The position numbers were made by a program, and so were the translations under genes. Under the pieces are notes generated by a model. The model was not told the origin of the DNA and did no database searches. It saw nothing but the letters and a program-made list of their open reading frames with translations. From assembly GCF_003858635.1 (NCBI RefSeq), contig NZ_RQJO01000010.1:434001-498000 (forward strand): a stretch of DNA of 64,000 nt, written 5' to 3'. Origin of the DNA: Larkinella rosea (lineage in GTDB: Bacteria > Bacteroidota > Bacteroidia > Cytophagales > Spirosomataceae). Of this stretch, positions 36,465 through 45,541 are shown one piece after another; positions within the stretch are counted from its first letter, which is position 1; each line of letters starts with the position of its first letter.

Positions 36465-36560
36465 GGTTATTTCGCGGAGTTGAGCGGAGTTAGAGAAGGT
36501 AAGCGGGGAAAAAACTCTGCTGAACTCTTTTTAAACTCCGCTCAACTCCGCGAAATAACC
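36465..36560. repeat. 27-bp perfect inverted repeat
   Basis: Arms 36465-36491 and 36534-36560 are exact reverse complements (the arm starts GGTTATTTCGCGGAG), with a 42-nt spacer that also contains partly related ACTCTGCTGAACTC sequence. It fills the gap between the DUF1080 gene and the ChaN-like gene. It is not related to the repeat family at 2521, 16060 and 58137. Confidence 0.85.
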
Positions 36561-36621
36561 CTTTTTCATTGCCGCATCCTCAAAACCCTTGTTTATATTG
36601 CGTCTAAATAACCAATATTCC

Positions 36622-37491
36622 ATGAAATACCTGCTTTTGCTAGTACTCGGATGCTTTGCGTTCACCAGTGATAAACCGGCTTACCGGTTTTATTCCCAGA
36701 AATTAAAAACCGTTCAGTATCAGAAAGTTCTGAAAGAAGCCGCCGAGGCCGATGTCGTCTTTTTTGGCGAACTGCACAACAATCCGATTTGCCACTGGCT
36801 GGAGCTGCAATTGACGAAGGATTTGTATGAAGCGAAAAAAGAGCAGTTGATTCTAGGCGCCGAGATGTTTGAAGCCGACAACCAGACGGCTTTATCGGAT
36901 TACGTTTCCGGAAAAACCACGGACAAGGAATTTCCGAAACAGGCCCGGCTCTGGAACAACTACAAAACCGATTACCGTCCGCTGGTCGATTTCGCGCGGG
37001 AGCACAAACTTTCCATGATAGCCACCAACGTGCCCCGGCGGTATGCGAGTGCGGTTTCGCGGCAGGGATTTGCGTCGCTCGACACGGTTCCGGCGGCTCA
37101 GAAAGCCTGGATTGCGCCCCTGCCCATCACGGTCGATCTGACGCTGCCCGGTTACAAAGCCATGCTGGACATGATGCACGGCAGCGGTTCGAAACCCGAT
37201 CCGGAACAGGGTGCGAACTTTGCCCGCGCCCAGGCCATCAAAGATGCCACGATGGCGCATTTTATCCTCCAGAACCGCAAACCTGGCACGACCTTTCTGC
37301 ATTACAACGGTTCGTATCACTCCAATAATTTCGAAGGAATCAGCTGGTATCTGCGCCAGAAACAGCCGGATTTGAAGATTGTGACCATTGCCTCGGTTGA
37401 AGTGCCGGACGTGGAAAAACCGGATAAAGCCAATCAGAATCTGGCCCATTTTATTCTGCACATCCCGGCGGATATGACGAAGACGTATTGA
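36622..37491 (+). CDS. ChaN-like (DUF399) protein
   Basis: A 289-residue protein with a signal peptide (MKYLLLLVLGCFAFTS; the Cys may make it a lipoprotein). The domain matches ChaN/DUF399: VVFFGELHNNPICHW (His-rich first motif), LGAEMFEADNQ, and FLHYNGSYHSNN near the C-terminus. In Campylobacter ChaN binds heme and is tied to iron uptake; that role is only suggested here. I chose the ATG at 36622 for the clean signal peptide. Confidence 0.85.
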   Translation: MKYLLLLVLGCFAFTSDKPAYRFYSQKLKTVQYQKVLKEAAEADVVFFGELHNNPICHWLELQLTKDLYEAKKEQLILGAEMFEADNQTALSDYVSGKTTDKEFPKQARLWNNYKTDYRPLVDFAREHKLSMIATNVPRRYASAVSRQGFASLDTVPAAQKAWIAPLPITVDLTLPGYKAMLDMMHGSGSKPDPEQGANFARAQAIKDATMAHFILQNRKPGTTFLHYNGSYHSNNFEGISWYLRQKQPDLKIVTIASVEVPDVEKPDKANQNLAHFILHIPADMTKTY

Positions 37492-37498
37492 GAAATAG

Positions 37499-37906
37499 TT
37501 AGCCTAGTAGCGATAACAATTCGGTTAACGTAACAATCCGGGTATCTTCAAATTGCTTCAAATCAAGCAGATCCCTTTTGTTCCCGGTTATTAAATAATT
37601 AGCCTGCCCATCTTTCGACAAGGCCAGTAAAAAGTCATCATCCGGATCGGGGCTTATCGAAACCAGTGAGGTGACATCCACTAGTTCGCATCGGTTTTTC
37701 AAATAAGTAACAAAAGAATCCCGATCCGTTGGAGTCAGATACTTACTGATTTTAGGTCGAGTGATGACTTCTTCGATTTCTGCCATCAGAAGCGAATCCG
37801 TAAGAATATGGATAGATAAGTCATCAAAAATCCGGCTTAAGCGTTGCCGAAAATTTTTACTAATGAGAGCACTAACGTAAATATTCGTATCCAGAATGAT
37901 TCGCAT
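37499..37906 (-). CDS. PIN-domain toxin, VapC-like
   Basis: A 135-residue PIN nuclease. Conserved acidic residues are Asp6 (IILDTNIYVSAL), Glu43/45 (MAEIEEVI), Asp87-91 (SPDPDDDFLLAL) and Asp112 (TGNKRDLL), matching the four-acid Mg-binding site of RNase-type PIN toxins. The ATG at 37906 shares its A with the antitoxin stop (TGATG), so translation is coupled. It belongs to the PIN family often named putative toxin component rather than classical VapC. Confidence 0.9.
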   Translation of the reverse strand: MRIILDTNIYVSALISKNFRQRLSRIFDDLSIHILTDSLLMAEIEEVITRPKISKYLTPTDRDSFVTYLKNRCELVDVTSLVSISPDPDDDFLLALSKDGQANYLITGNKRDLLDLKQFEDTRIVTLTELLSLLG

Positions 37907-38151
37907 CACGCTCTGGTCCGGTTTCTGCGTTCAATCCGTGCTTTCTTTATTTCAGCGTCAATTTCATTTTCTGTTAGATCAGGAATGTCCGGCAGTATTT
38001 CCGAAAGATGCTGCCAAGCAGACACAGGTTTTTGTTGAGCTAGCTCATCTACATACTCCTCCAGAATTTGCTGAAGTGTCTTACCTTCTGCCCGGGCAAC
38101 CGCTTCGGCCTGACGAATTTTCTGTTCTGGTATGTCCAACAACAGTGTCAT
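37906..38151 (-). CDS. Antitoxin of the PIN toxin
   Basis: An 81-residue protein. The N-terminus (TLLLDIPEQKIRQAEAVARAEGKTLQQILEEYVDEL) looks like a ribbon-helix-helix DNA-binding unit, and the basic C-terminal tail (KKARIERRNRTRA) would wrap the toxin. It lies directly before the PIN gene with a 1-nt overlap. The ATG at 38151 is preferred; a longer frame adds only seven residues. Two TAnnTTTG elements lie just upstream. Confidence 0.8.
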   Translation of the reverse strand: MTLLLDIPEQKIRQAEAVARAEGKTLQQILEEYVDELAQQKPVSAWQHLSEILPDIPDLTENEIDAEIKKARIERRNRTRA

Positions 38152-38169
38152 AATGTTCCAGCCTTTTTT

Positions 38170-38200
38170 CAAATATACTCAAAAATAATCAACCAGATAA
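38170..38200 (-). promoter_or_regulatory. Candidate promoter of the PIN toxin-antitoxin operon
   Basis: TATATTTG on the minus strand (38170-38177) with TTAT 19 nt upstream (38197-38200); a second exact -7, TATTTTTG, overlaps at 38180-38187. The antitoxin ATG is 18 nt away. Confidence 0.45.
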
Positions 38201-38203
38201 GGT

Positions 38204-38806
38204 TTACCGCTCCGCCAGCAGCAGCATCAACCACAAAAAACTATAATCCCGCAGTTGCGCACGCAGTAATTTGAGGGCTTTTGACAGGTGGTATTCGACG
38301 GTTTTGTCGGTGAGGTCGAGTTTCTGCGAAATTTCCGGAATGGTCTGGCCTTCGAAACGGCTCAGGCGGAAAACTTCCTGCGTTTTGGGGGGCAGTTTCC
38401 GGAGTTCGGTTTCAATGGTACCGACCAGATCGCTGTAGGCCAGTTGGTCTTCGGTCGAGAAATCGGCCTGGGAGGTAAAAATCTGCTGGTATTCCTGAAA
38501 TTTTTCGTGAACGATCTGGCCCCTGATGTAATCGATCACTGAATATTTTAAGGCTCCGAACAAGTACTGATCGGTTCGGCGAACGGACAGCGATGCCCGC
38601 TTTTGCCAAAGTTGAACGAACAAATCCTGCACTAACTCCTCGGCAATTTCCTGCGATTTGGTCTTCTGAAAAGCAACCCGGTACAGCGGATACCAATACC
38701 GTTCGTAGAGTTCCGCCAGCGCCAGCCGGTTCCCGTCGGACAAGGCCCGCAGTACCCGTTCATCCTCCCAATCCTTCAGTGCAGAAAGCCGTACGTCTTC
38801 CGACAT
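38204..38806 (-). CDS. ECF RNA polymerase sigma factor
   Basis: A 200-residue extracytoplasmic-function sigma factor of the Bacteroidota FecI-like type. Sigma-2 (about 27-95) includes EIAEELVQDLFVQLWQKR; sigma-4 (about 130-185) includes LPPKTQEVFRLSRFEG and the helix-turn-helix TIPEISQKLDLTDKTVEYHL. It is divergent from a FecR anti-sigma gene that precedes a SusC with STN domain, so it probably activates that susCD locus when the transporter signals. Divergence rather than co-direction of sigma and FecR is a variation on the usual order. Confidence 0.93.
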   Translation of the reverse strand: MSEDVRLSALKDWEDERVLRALSDGNRLALAELYERYWYPLYRVAFQKTKSQEIAEELVQDLFVQLWQKRASLSVRRTDQYLFGALKYSVIDYIRGQIVHEKFQEYQQIFTSQADFSTEDQLAYSDLVGTIETELRKLPPKTQEVFRLSRFEGQTIPEISQKLDLTDKTVEYHLSKALKLLRAQLRDYSFLWLMLLLAER

Positions 38807-39033
38807 GATTCACCCGTTGTCGACTAAATAAACACCAAATTACAATTATTTTACAAAATAGTGCCACTGAATCGATACAGATAACCGGATTGACAATTTT
38901 ATGATTGAACAAAACGAATAATATTCTTCAAAAACCGACCAATTTATATGAATAATCTTATCTTTTATAAAACCATTTAGGGCAATCGGGGGACTTCTTC
39001 GACTTCCACACTGAAGGAACGGTTTATCGGCTC

Positions 39034-40101
39034 ATGCAAAAAGAAGAATTCGTCCGTCTACTGACCAAGTACAATCAAGGCCAATGCACTGACGCCGAAA
39101 TCCGGCTCATTGATCGTTGGTATGACCAATTGGGTGCCGACAGTGCATTCGCATTGAGCGACGAAGAGCGGCAGAGGCTCAAAAAAAGGCTTTGGCAGAA
39201 AATTGATTTACAAACTACCGAAGAAACCGAAACCACTGCGCAACCGGCTGAAAAACCGCTCCGTCGGCCCGTGTTCCGACAGTGGTTTACAGCTGCCGCT
39301 GTGGCGGTCCTGATCGGCTTTGGAACCCTGTTCTTCTACCAAAATCCGTCGAATCCTTTGGAAAGGGTTCTTGGAAAAACCGGATCGGAAACCGGATTTG
39401 AAGAGCGAACAAACACCACCAGTCAGGCTCAGCTCATTACACTCAACGACGGCAGTATCGTTCACCTGCAACCACAAAGTACGATTCGGTATGCCACTCA
39501 ACCACTTCCCCAAAAACGGGAAATCTGGCTTAACGGCAAGGCTTTTTTTCGGGTGCAGAAAGATGCCAGCCGCCCGTTTCTGGTCTACAGCAGCAATATT
39601 GTGACCCGGGTTCTGGGAACCAGTTTCTGGATCACCGCCAACACCAATGCCCCAACGGTGGAAGTGGCGGTACATACTGGCAAAGTAGCGGTTTTCAAGA
39701 AAGACCGGCAATCGATGGTAAAACCGGAAGAAGTTGAAGTGACGGATAAGACCGGCGTTGTGCTGACGCCGAATCAGAAAGTAACCTTTTTTATTGACGA
39801 AAACCGCGTGACCCGAGGTTTAATCGACCAACCCGAACCAATCCGGAATCCCGTCCGGCCCGAACCGGCGACTTTCGTGTTTGACGACAGCCCTTTGCCA
39901 GAAGTGCTGAAACAGCTCGAAAGCCAATACGGGATTGAGATGGAAATCGGGAACGAGGTGCTGACCGAATGCCGGTTTACGGGGAACATTACCAGACAAC
40001 CCCTCTACACCAAACTGGAACTGATTTGCCAGTCGATCAATGCCCGGTACGAAGTGCAGGGAACGCGTATTCTGATCAACGGAACCGGTTGTAACCCTTA
40101 A
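39034..40101 (+). CDS. FecR family anti-sigma factor
   Basis: A 355-residue inner-membrane regulator. The cytoplasmic part (1-80) would bind the sigma factor; one membrane helix follows (84-102); the FecR domain (about 130-225, with LNDGSIVHLQPQSTIRY and VLGTSFWITAN) and a C-terminal DUF4974 domain (about 287-352, with LPEVLKQLESQYGIEMEIGN) are periplasmic. These sense the STN domain of the partner SusC. It lies directly upstream of that SusC gene. Confidence 0.93.
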   Translation: MQKEEFVRLLTKYNQGQCTDAEIRLIDRWYDQLGADSAFALSDEERQRLKKRLWQKIDLQTTEETETTAQPAEKPLRRPVFRQWFTAAAVAVLIGFGTLFFYQNPSNPLERVLGKTGSETGFEERTNTTSQAQLITLNDGSIVHLQPQSTIRYATQPLPQKREIWLNGKAFFRVQKDASRPFLVYSSNIVTRVLGTSFWITANTNAPTVEVAVHTGKVAVFKKDRQSMVKPEEVEVTDKTGVVLTPNQKVTFFIDENRVTRGLIDQPEPIRNPVRPEPATFVFDDSPLPEVLKQLESQYGIEMEIGNEVLTECRFTGNITRQPLYTKLELICQSINARYEVQGTRILINGTGCNP

Positions 40102-40280
40102 CCAGACTTAAAACCCACAAACGCCTATGATTTAAGCAATTACTCAAGAAAAAGCCGAAAGTGCGGCTACACTTTCGGCCCGGAATGTACCCCCTGATGC
40201 GCATCATAACTCATCTGCCAGGATGAGCGGGGCTTGTTTTGTCAAATGCTTCCATTTTTTCCAACAAAACATACAAAAGT

Positions 40281-43200
40281 ATGAAATTTTGTCGAATGCT
40301 CGGTTTGACCCTTCTAACCGTCATGAAAATCTCGTTTTTCCCAATTTTTCTAAGCCTGGTGCTGGCCGGATCGTCGTTGGCGTACGACGGTAAGGCGCAG
40401 GATATGCTCCAGCGACCGATTTCGATCAAAGCGGATGAGGTAGCCCTGAAGCAAATCCTGACCCGCCTGGAACGAATCGCCAATGTCGATTTCGTGTATA
40501 GCCCGAACGCCATTCCCACGGCCCGGAAAGTGACGCTCAATGCCCAGAATCAGAAGCTGTCGTCGGTGCTGGAAACGCTGCTGAAACCGCTCGGCCTAAC
40601 CTATCAGGTGATCAGCGGGCAAATTGTGATCCAGTTGCCGCCCGCACCGCAATCGTCCGTCAATGAGTCGAATGCTTTCCTCGAAACCGCCCCCGATGCC
40701 GCCGACCGAACGATCACGGGACAGGTTACTGCCGAAAACGACGAAGGAATGCCGGGCGTCAGTGTGGTGATTAAAAATACGACACGAGGCACTTCGACGG
40801 ACATGGATGGCAAATTTCGGCTATCGATTCCCGATGATCCTTCCACAACGCTGGTCTTTTCTTTTGTAGGCTATGTAAATCAGGAAGTTACCATTGGCAA
40901 CCAAACCAATTTCAAGGTCCAGCTGCTCGCTGATCTGAAAACGCTGGAAGAAGTGGTTGTGGTTGGCTACGGAACCATGCAGAAAAAGGACCTGACCGGG
41001 GCCGTGGCTTCCATTCAGGGCGATGCCATTACGACGCGCAAAACCACCCAGATTTCGCAGGCGCTGCAGGGCGCCATGCCGGGCGTTACCGTCACCCGGG
41101 GTAACAGCGCACCGGGTGCCACCGGAACCATCCGGATTCGAGGTATCACGACCATTAATGATGCGGGGGCCAATCCACTTATTATTCTGGATGGTGTTCC
41201 CATTGACGACATCAATTCCATCAATCCCAACGATGTCGATAACATTTCGGTCCTGAAAGATGCCGCTTCGGCTTCCATCTACGGATCGCGGGCGGCTGCC
41301 GGTGTCATTCTGGTGACCACCAAACGCGCCAAAACCGGTCAGTTGAGTCTCGATTATACAGCAGAATACGGCCTGGAACGGGCCACGCGATTGCCGGATT
41401 ACGTGAACGCCAAACGGTACATGCAACTCACCAATGAGCTGCGCTGGAATGATAACGGCAACAACGCCAACCAGTACCCTACCTACGCCAAAGATCTGAT
41501 CGACAATTACGACAACCTGCACGCGCAGGACCCCGATCAGTACCCGAATACCGACTGGCGCAGTATGATGCTGAAAGATTTTGCGCCCCGGCGCAGCCAC
41601 ATGCTCAGCATTTCGGGTTCCGGCAAATCCCTGCGGTCGCGGGTTTCGCTGGGCTACGACAAAACCGATGCGCTCTACGAAGGCCGGAGCTACGAACGGA
41701 TTACGGCCCGCGTCAACAACGACCTCACCATCACCAAATTCCTGTCAGCCAGCGTTGATATTAATTTCCGGCGGGCCTTTTCGCCCCAACCCATCACCGA
41801 CGACCGGAATGGTTCGTTTCCTTTCTATAAAATGGGCATCATGCCCCCGGTGTATGCCGCCGAATTCTCGGATGGCCGCATTGGTTCGGGCAAAGACGGG
41901 GCCAACATCTACGCCAAACTGAAATACGGCGGTTTTAACAACGCCTGGTACAATCAGGTGGGCGGGAAAATCAGCATCGATTTCACACCGATCAAAGGAC
42001 TGAAAATCACCGGCGTACTCTCGCCGTTTTTCAATTTTGATAAGATCAAAGTATTTACGAAAAAGGTCCCGTATACCTTGTGGAACAGCCCCAACACCGT
42101 TGCCGGATACATTGAAGGGCAGTCGCAAACCAAACTGGAGGAAAGCCGCAACGACAGTTACCGGTACACGACGCAGGCCTTGGCCAACTACGACCGCTCA
42201 TTCGGCAGCCACCACCTGAATCTGCTGGGCGGTTATGAATATTTCTACGCGTTCAACGAATCGCTGGGGGCGTCGCGCGGGCAATACATTCTGAATTCCT
42301 ATCCGTACCTGAACCTCGGCCCGCTGGACTTTCGGGACAACAGCGGGAGCGCCAACGAAAACGCGTATCGCTCGTGGTTTGGGCGGGTGATGTACGGTTA
42401 CAAAGATAAGTACCTGCTCCAGGCCAACATTCGCTACGATGCCTCTTCGCGGTTTGCGTCGGCCTACCGCTGGGGTTCGTTTCCGTCGGTTTCGGCGGGT
42501 TGGGTCATTTCGGAGGAGCCGTTTATGAAATCGAGCGCATCGTGGCTGCCTTTTCTGAAACTCCGGGCGTCGTGGGGATCGCTGGGTAATGATCGGATCG
42601 GGAACAATTTTTATCCGTATCAGGCCATCCTGAGTTTTGAAAACAATGCCCTCTTTTACCAGGGCAACACGGCGGTTTCGGCCCAGTCGGCGGCCCAGTT
42701 CCAGTATGTGATCCGCGACATTTCCTGGGAAACGACCAGTTCAGTTAACGTTGGTCTGGACGTCAATTTCTTCCGCGAACGACTCCGGCTAACGGGTGAT
42801 TACTACAAAAAAACCACCCGGGACATTCTGCTGGAACTCGAAATTCCCGATTATGTGGGTTTCGACAATCCGTACCAGAATACCGGAAAAATGCACACGT
42901 CGGGTTGGGAAATGCAGGCTACCTGGAACGACAATCACGGCGATTTGCGGTACAGTGCCTCCTTAAACCTCTCCGATTTCAAATCCAGTATGGGGGACTT
43001 GGGCGGGACGGTTTTCACCGGTGACCAGATTATCCGGGAAGGCAGCCAGTTCAAGGAATGGTACGGTTACGTTTCCGAAGGAATTTACCAAACCGCCGAC
43101 GAAGTGGCCAACTCGCCCAAGCTGAACGCGAACGTAAAACCGGGCGACGTGCGGTATAAAGACATCAGCGGCCCCAACGGCGTGCCCGACGGCAAGATCT

Positions 43201-43724
43201 CACCCGAATACGACCGCGTTCTGCTGGGCGGTTCCCTGCCCCGGCTTTCGTTTGGGGGCAATTTCAATCTCGGCTACAAAAACTGGGATTTCGCGCTGGT
43301 CATTCAGGGCGTTGCCAAACAGAATTCCCGGCTGGGTGCGGACATCGTTCAGCCGCTGCGCGAAAACTTCGGAACCTTCCCGGCCATTCTGGATGGCAAT
43401 ACCTGGAGCACCTACAACACGCCCGAGCAGAATTTACAGGCGAAATACCCGCGCTACACAAACACGTCGGCCGGTAACAACTACGCCCTGTCCGATTTCT
43501 GGCTGATCAACGGCGGTTATTTCCGGCTGAAAAACATCAGCCTGGGCTACAACATTCCCAAACTGGTTGCCACGAAGCTGAGAATGCAGAATCTCCGCGT
43601 TTACGGCTCCGTTACGGATCTGCTGTCAATCAGCAAGTTTCCGAAAGGCTGGGACCCCGAAATGGGCGGTCTGGGTTACCCGATTACTACCTCATTTGTC
43701 CTCGGCGCTTCTGTTAAATTCTAA
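40281..43724 (+). CDS. susC: SusC/RagA TonB-linked transporter with STN domain
   Basis: An 1147-residue outer membrane transporter. After the signal peptide (about 1-35) comes an STN (secretin/TonB N-terminal) domain (about 46-117), which touches FecR in trans-envelope signalling. A carboxypeptidase-regulatory-like domain (about 135-215), the SusC signature with VVVGYGTMQKKDLTGAV, a plug (about 245-350) and a large barrel follow. The STN domain, the FecR gene upstream and the sigma factor together make a substrate-induced circuit. The ATG at 40281 gives the best signal peptide; an upstream in-frame start adds 14 residues. It forms an operon with susD (11-bp gap). Confidence 0.94.
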   Translation: MKFCRMLGLTLLTVMKISFFPIFLSLVLAGSSLAYDGKAQDMLQRPISIKADEVALKQILTRLERIANVDFVYSPNAIPTARKVTLNAQNQKLSSVLETLLKPLGLTYQVISGQIVIQLPPAPQSSVNESNAFLETAPDAADRTITGQVTAENDEGMPGVSVVIKNTTRGTSTDMDGKFRLSIPDDPSTTLVFSFVGYVNQEVTIGNQTNFKVQLLADLKTLEEVVVVGYGTMQKKDLTGAVASIQGDAITTRKTTQISQALQGAMPGVTVTRGNSAPGATGTIRIRGITTINDAGANPLIILDGVPIDDINSINPNDVDNISVLKDAASASIYGSRAAAGVILVTTKRAKTGQLSLDYTAEYGLERATRLPDYVNAKRYMQLTNELRWNDNGNNANQYPTYAKDLIDNYDNLHAQDPDQYPNTDWRSMMLKDFAPRRSHMLSISGSGKSLRSRVSLGYDKTDALYEGRSYERITARVNNDLTITKFLSASVDINFRRAFSPQPITDDRNGSFPFYKMGIMPPVYAAEFSDGRIGSGKDGANIYAKLKYGGFNNAWYNQVGGKISIDFTPIKGLKITGVLSPFFNFDKIKVFTKKVPYTLWNSPNTVAGYIEGQSQTKLEESRNDSYRYTTQALANYDRSFGSHHLNLLGGYEYFYAFNESLGASRGQYILNSYPYLNLGPLDFRDNSGSANENAYRSWFGRVMYGYKDKYLLQANIRYDASSRFASAYRWGSFPSVSAGWVISEEPFMKSSASWLPFLKLRASWGSLGNDRIGNNFYPYQAILSFENNALFYQGNTAVSAQSAAQFQYVIRDISWETTSSVNVGLDVNFFRERLRLTGDYYKKTTRDILLELEIPDYVGFDNPYQNTGKMHTSGWEMQATWNDNHGDLRYSASLNLSDFKSSMGDLGGTVFTGDQIIREGSQFKEWYGYVSEGIYQTADEVANSPKLNANVKPGDVRYKDISGPNGVPDGKISPEYDRVLLGGSLPRLSFGGNFNLGYKNWDFALVIQGVAKQNSRLGADIVQPLRENFGTFPAILDGNTWSTYNTPEQNLQAKYPRYTNTSAGNNYALSDFWLINGGYFRLKNISLGYNIPKLVATKLRMQNLRVYGSVTDLLSISKFPKGWDPEMGGLGYPITTSFVLGASVKF

Positions 43725-43735
43725 CTCGATTTTCC

Positions 43736-45421
43736 ATGAAACTGAAAATAGCTATCTTCCTTTCCGGCCTGTTTTTCATGACGGCCTGCGGCAGTCTGGA
43801 CCTCAATCCATTGTCCGACGGCTCGGGCGAAACCTGGAACTCGAACGCCGAAGAAATCGAAATGTCGCTGAACGGTTTGTATAAAGACGCGTTCTGGATG
43901 CAGGATCTGGACGAATGGACCGACGACTGGACGTACCGCGACGCCACTACACCCATCACGGGAGCCACCATCAACGGTGAAACCGACTTTGTCATCACCT
44001 GGTGGACAAATACTTACAAGGCCATCGCCCGCGCCAACAACGTGATTCAGAGCGTCGACCGGGCGGGAGCGGTTTTATCCAAGGATCAAATCGACCGGTA
44101 TGCCGCCGAAGCGCGGTTTATCCGGGCCTGCCAGTATTCCCGTTTGCTTTCTCACTTCGGCAACATTGTGTACACCGAAACCGCCCTGACCATCGAAGAA
44201 GCACTAACCTTGAAACAGACGCCGAAAGAGACGGTTTTGCAAAAAATCTACGCAGATTTTGATTTTGCGGCATCCAAACTGAAAACCACTTACAGCAGCT
44301 CGGAATTGAAGCGGGTGACGGCCGGAGCCGCTTACGCCATGAAAGCCCGGATTGCGTTGCAAATGAGCGACTGGAAAACCGCCCGCGACGCGGCCAAAGC
44401 CTGCATGGACCTGAAAGCATACAGTCTGCACACCGATTTCGGCAACCTGTTTTTGTCGAAAACCAAAAACTCGGTGGAAACGATTTTTGCCCTTCCCCGT
44501 TCCGTGGCCCTGAAAGTGACGCTGGGCGGACTGCAGGATTACGTTCCCCGAAATGCGGGCGGCTACGCGGCTAAAGATCCTTCCTGGGATTTGTTCTGTG
44601 CGTTTCTGTGCAAAGATGGTCTGCCGATTGATGAATCCCCCCTGTTCAACCCGCGCGAACCGTTCAAAAACCGCGATCCGCGTTGTACGGCCACCATCGT
44701 CGAATTCCAGACATCGCACGTCGGATTCATTTTCCAGCCGCATCCGGATTCGGTTCAGGTACTCAGAACCAGCAACAATACGCGGGTCAACAACAACGAC
44801 ACCCGATCCGTTGCCCAGTTTGCCTCGTTCAACGGACTGATCTGGAAAAAGGGCGTCGACGCCGACTGGCTGCTGAATTCCTGGACCGCCGAACCCGACA
44901 AAATCCTGATACGCTACGCCGACGTGCTGCTGATGTATGCTGAAGCGAAAATCGAGCTCAACGAAATCGACCAATCGGTGCTGGATGCCATCAATACGGT
45001 TCGGGCGCGGGCCTATGGCGTGGCGGTATCGGCCACCACCTATCCGACTGTAAAAACCGGATCACAGGCGGTTTTACGCAAAACATTGCGCACCGAACGG
45101 CGGATGGAATTCGCGCTGGAAGGCATTCGTTACATGGACATTATCCGCTGGAAACTCGCTGAAAAAGTGCTGAACAAACTCAATTTCGGCCTGCTCGATC
45201 CAGCCGACCTGCGCACCAAAGTAGTGAAAACCGGTTTGTGGTTTTTCCCGCAGAAACCGGAAATCGACGACGACGGCGTGGCGGATTTTACGCCCATGTT
45301 CACCGCCGGACTGATCAAACAATTAACGATCCGGAAATTCGACGCGACCCGGCAATACCTCTGGCCCATTCCTTCAAAAGAAGTATTGACGAGCGGTTTG
45401 GTCCAGAATCCCGGTTATTGA
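43736..45421 (+). CDS. susD: SusD/RagB family outer membrane lipoprotein
   Basis: A 561-residue SusD homologue. The lipobox FMTAC places the lipidated cysteine at Cys18. The following SLDLNPLSDGSGETWN, the TPR-like helical core, RYADVLLMYAEAKIELN and the terminal LVQNPGY are family features. It is translated 11 bp after the STN-type susC and should form its lid. The substrate is unknown, but the next gene encodes a large secreted protein that could act on it. Confidence 0.93.
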   Translation: MKLKIAIFLSGLFFMTACGSLDLNPLSDGSGETWNSNAEEIEMSLNGLYKDAFWMQDLDEWTDDWTYRDATTPITGATINGETDFVITWWTNTYKAIARANNVIQSVDRAGAVLSKDQIDRYAAEARFIRACQYSRLLSHFGNIVYTETALTIEEALTLKQTPKETVLQKIYADFDFAASKLKTTYSSSELKRVTAGAAYAMKARIALQMSDWKTARDAAKACMDLKAYSLHTDFGNLFLSKTKNSVETIFALPRSVALKVTLGGLQDYVPRNAGGYAAKDPSWDLFCAFLCKDGLPIDESPLFNPREPFKNRDPRCTATIVEFQTSHVGFIFQPHPDSVQVLRTSNNTRVNNNDTRSVAQFASFNGLIWKKGVDADWLLNSWTAEPDKILIRYADVLLMYAEAKIELNEIDQSVLDAINTVRARAYGVAVSATTYPTVKTGSQAVLRKTLRTERRMEFALEGIRYMDIIRWKLAEKVLNKLNFGLLDPADLRTKVVKTGLWFFPQKPEIDDDGVADFTPMFTAGLIKQLTIRKFDATRQYLWPIPSKEVLTSGLVQNPGY

Positions 45422-45428
45422 TCTGATA

Positions 45429-45507
45429 GGAACACGGATGTAACCGATCAAAAACGGATTTTAATTTAATCTGTGTAAATCCGATCCATCCGTTAAATCC
45501 GCGTTCC
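45429..45507. repeat. Imperfect inverted repeat (ACGGAT-type) between susD and the 824-residue gene
   Basis: GGAACACGGATGTAACCGAT at the left is partly reversed by a right arm ending GATCCATCCGTTAAATCCGCGTTCC. The pattern AACACGGATxxAACGGAT is common in intergenic DNA of many Bacteroidota, from general knowledge. Confidence 0.55.
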
Positions 45508-45541
45508 CATCCTAAATTTAAATTTATTTTCTACTTTAAGG

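Noticed and set aside
40154-40179. Perfect 10-bp hairpin after fecR as terminator
   Set aside because: The A run precedes the stem and no T run follows on the plus strand; it would terminate only minus-strand transcripts, and no minus-strand gene lies there.
44204-44974. 256-residue minus-strand open frame inside susD
   Set aside because: Antisense to a complete SusD gene; no domain or codon pattern of its own.
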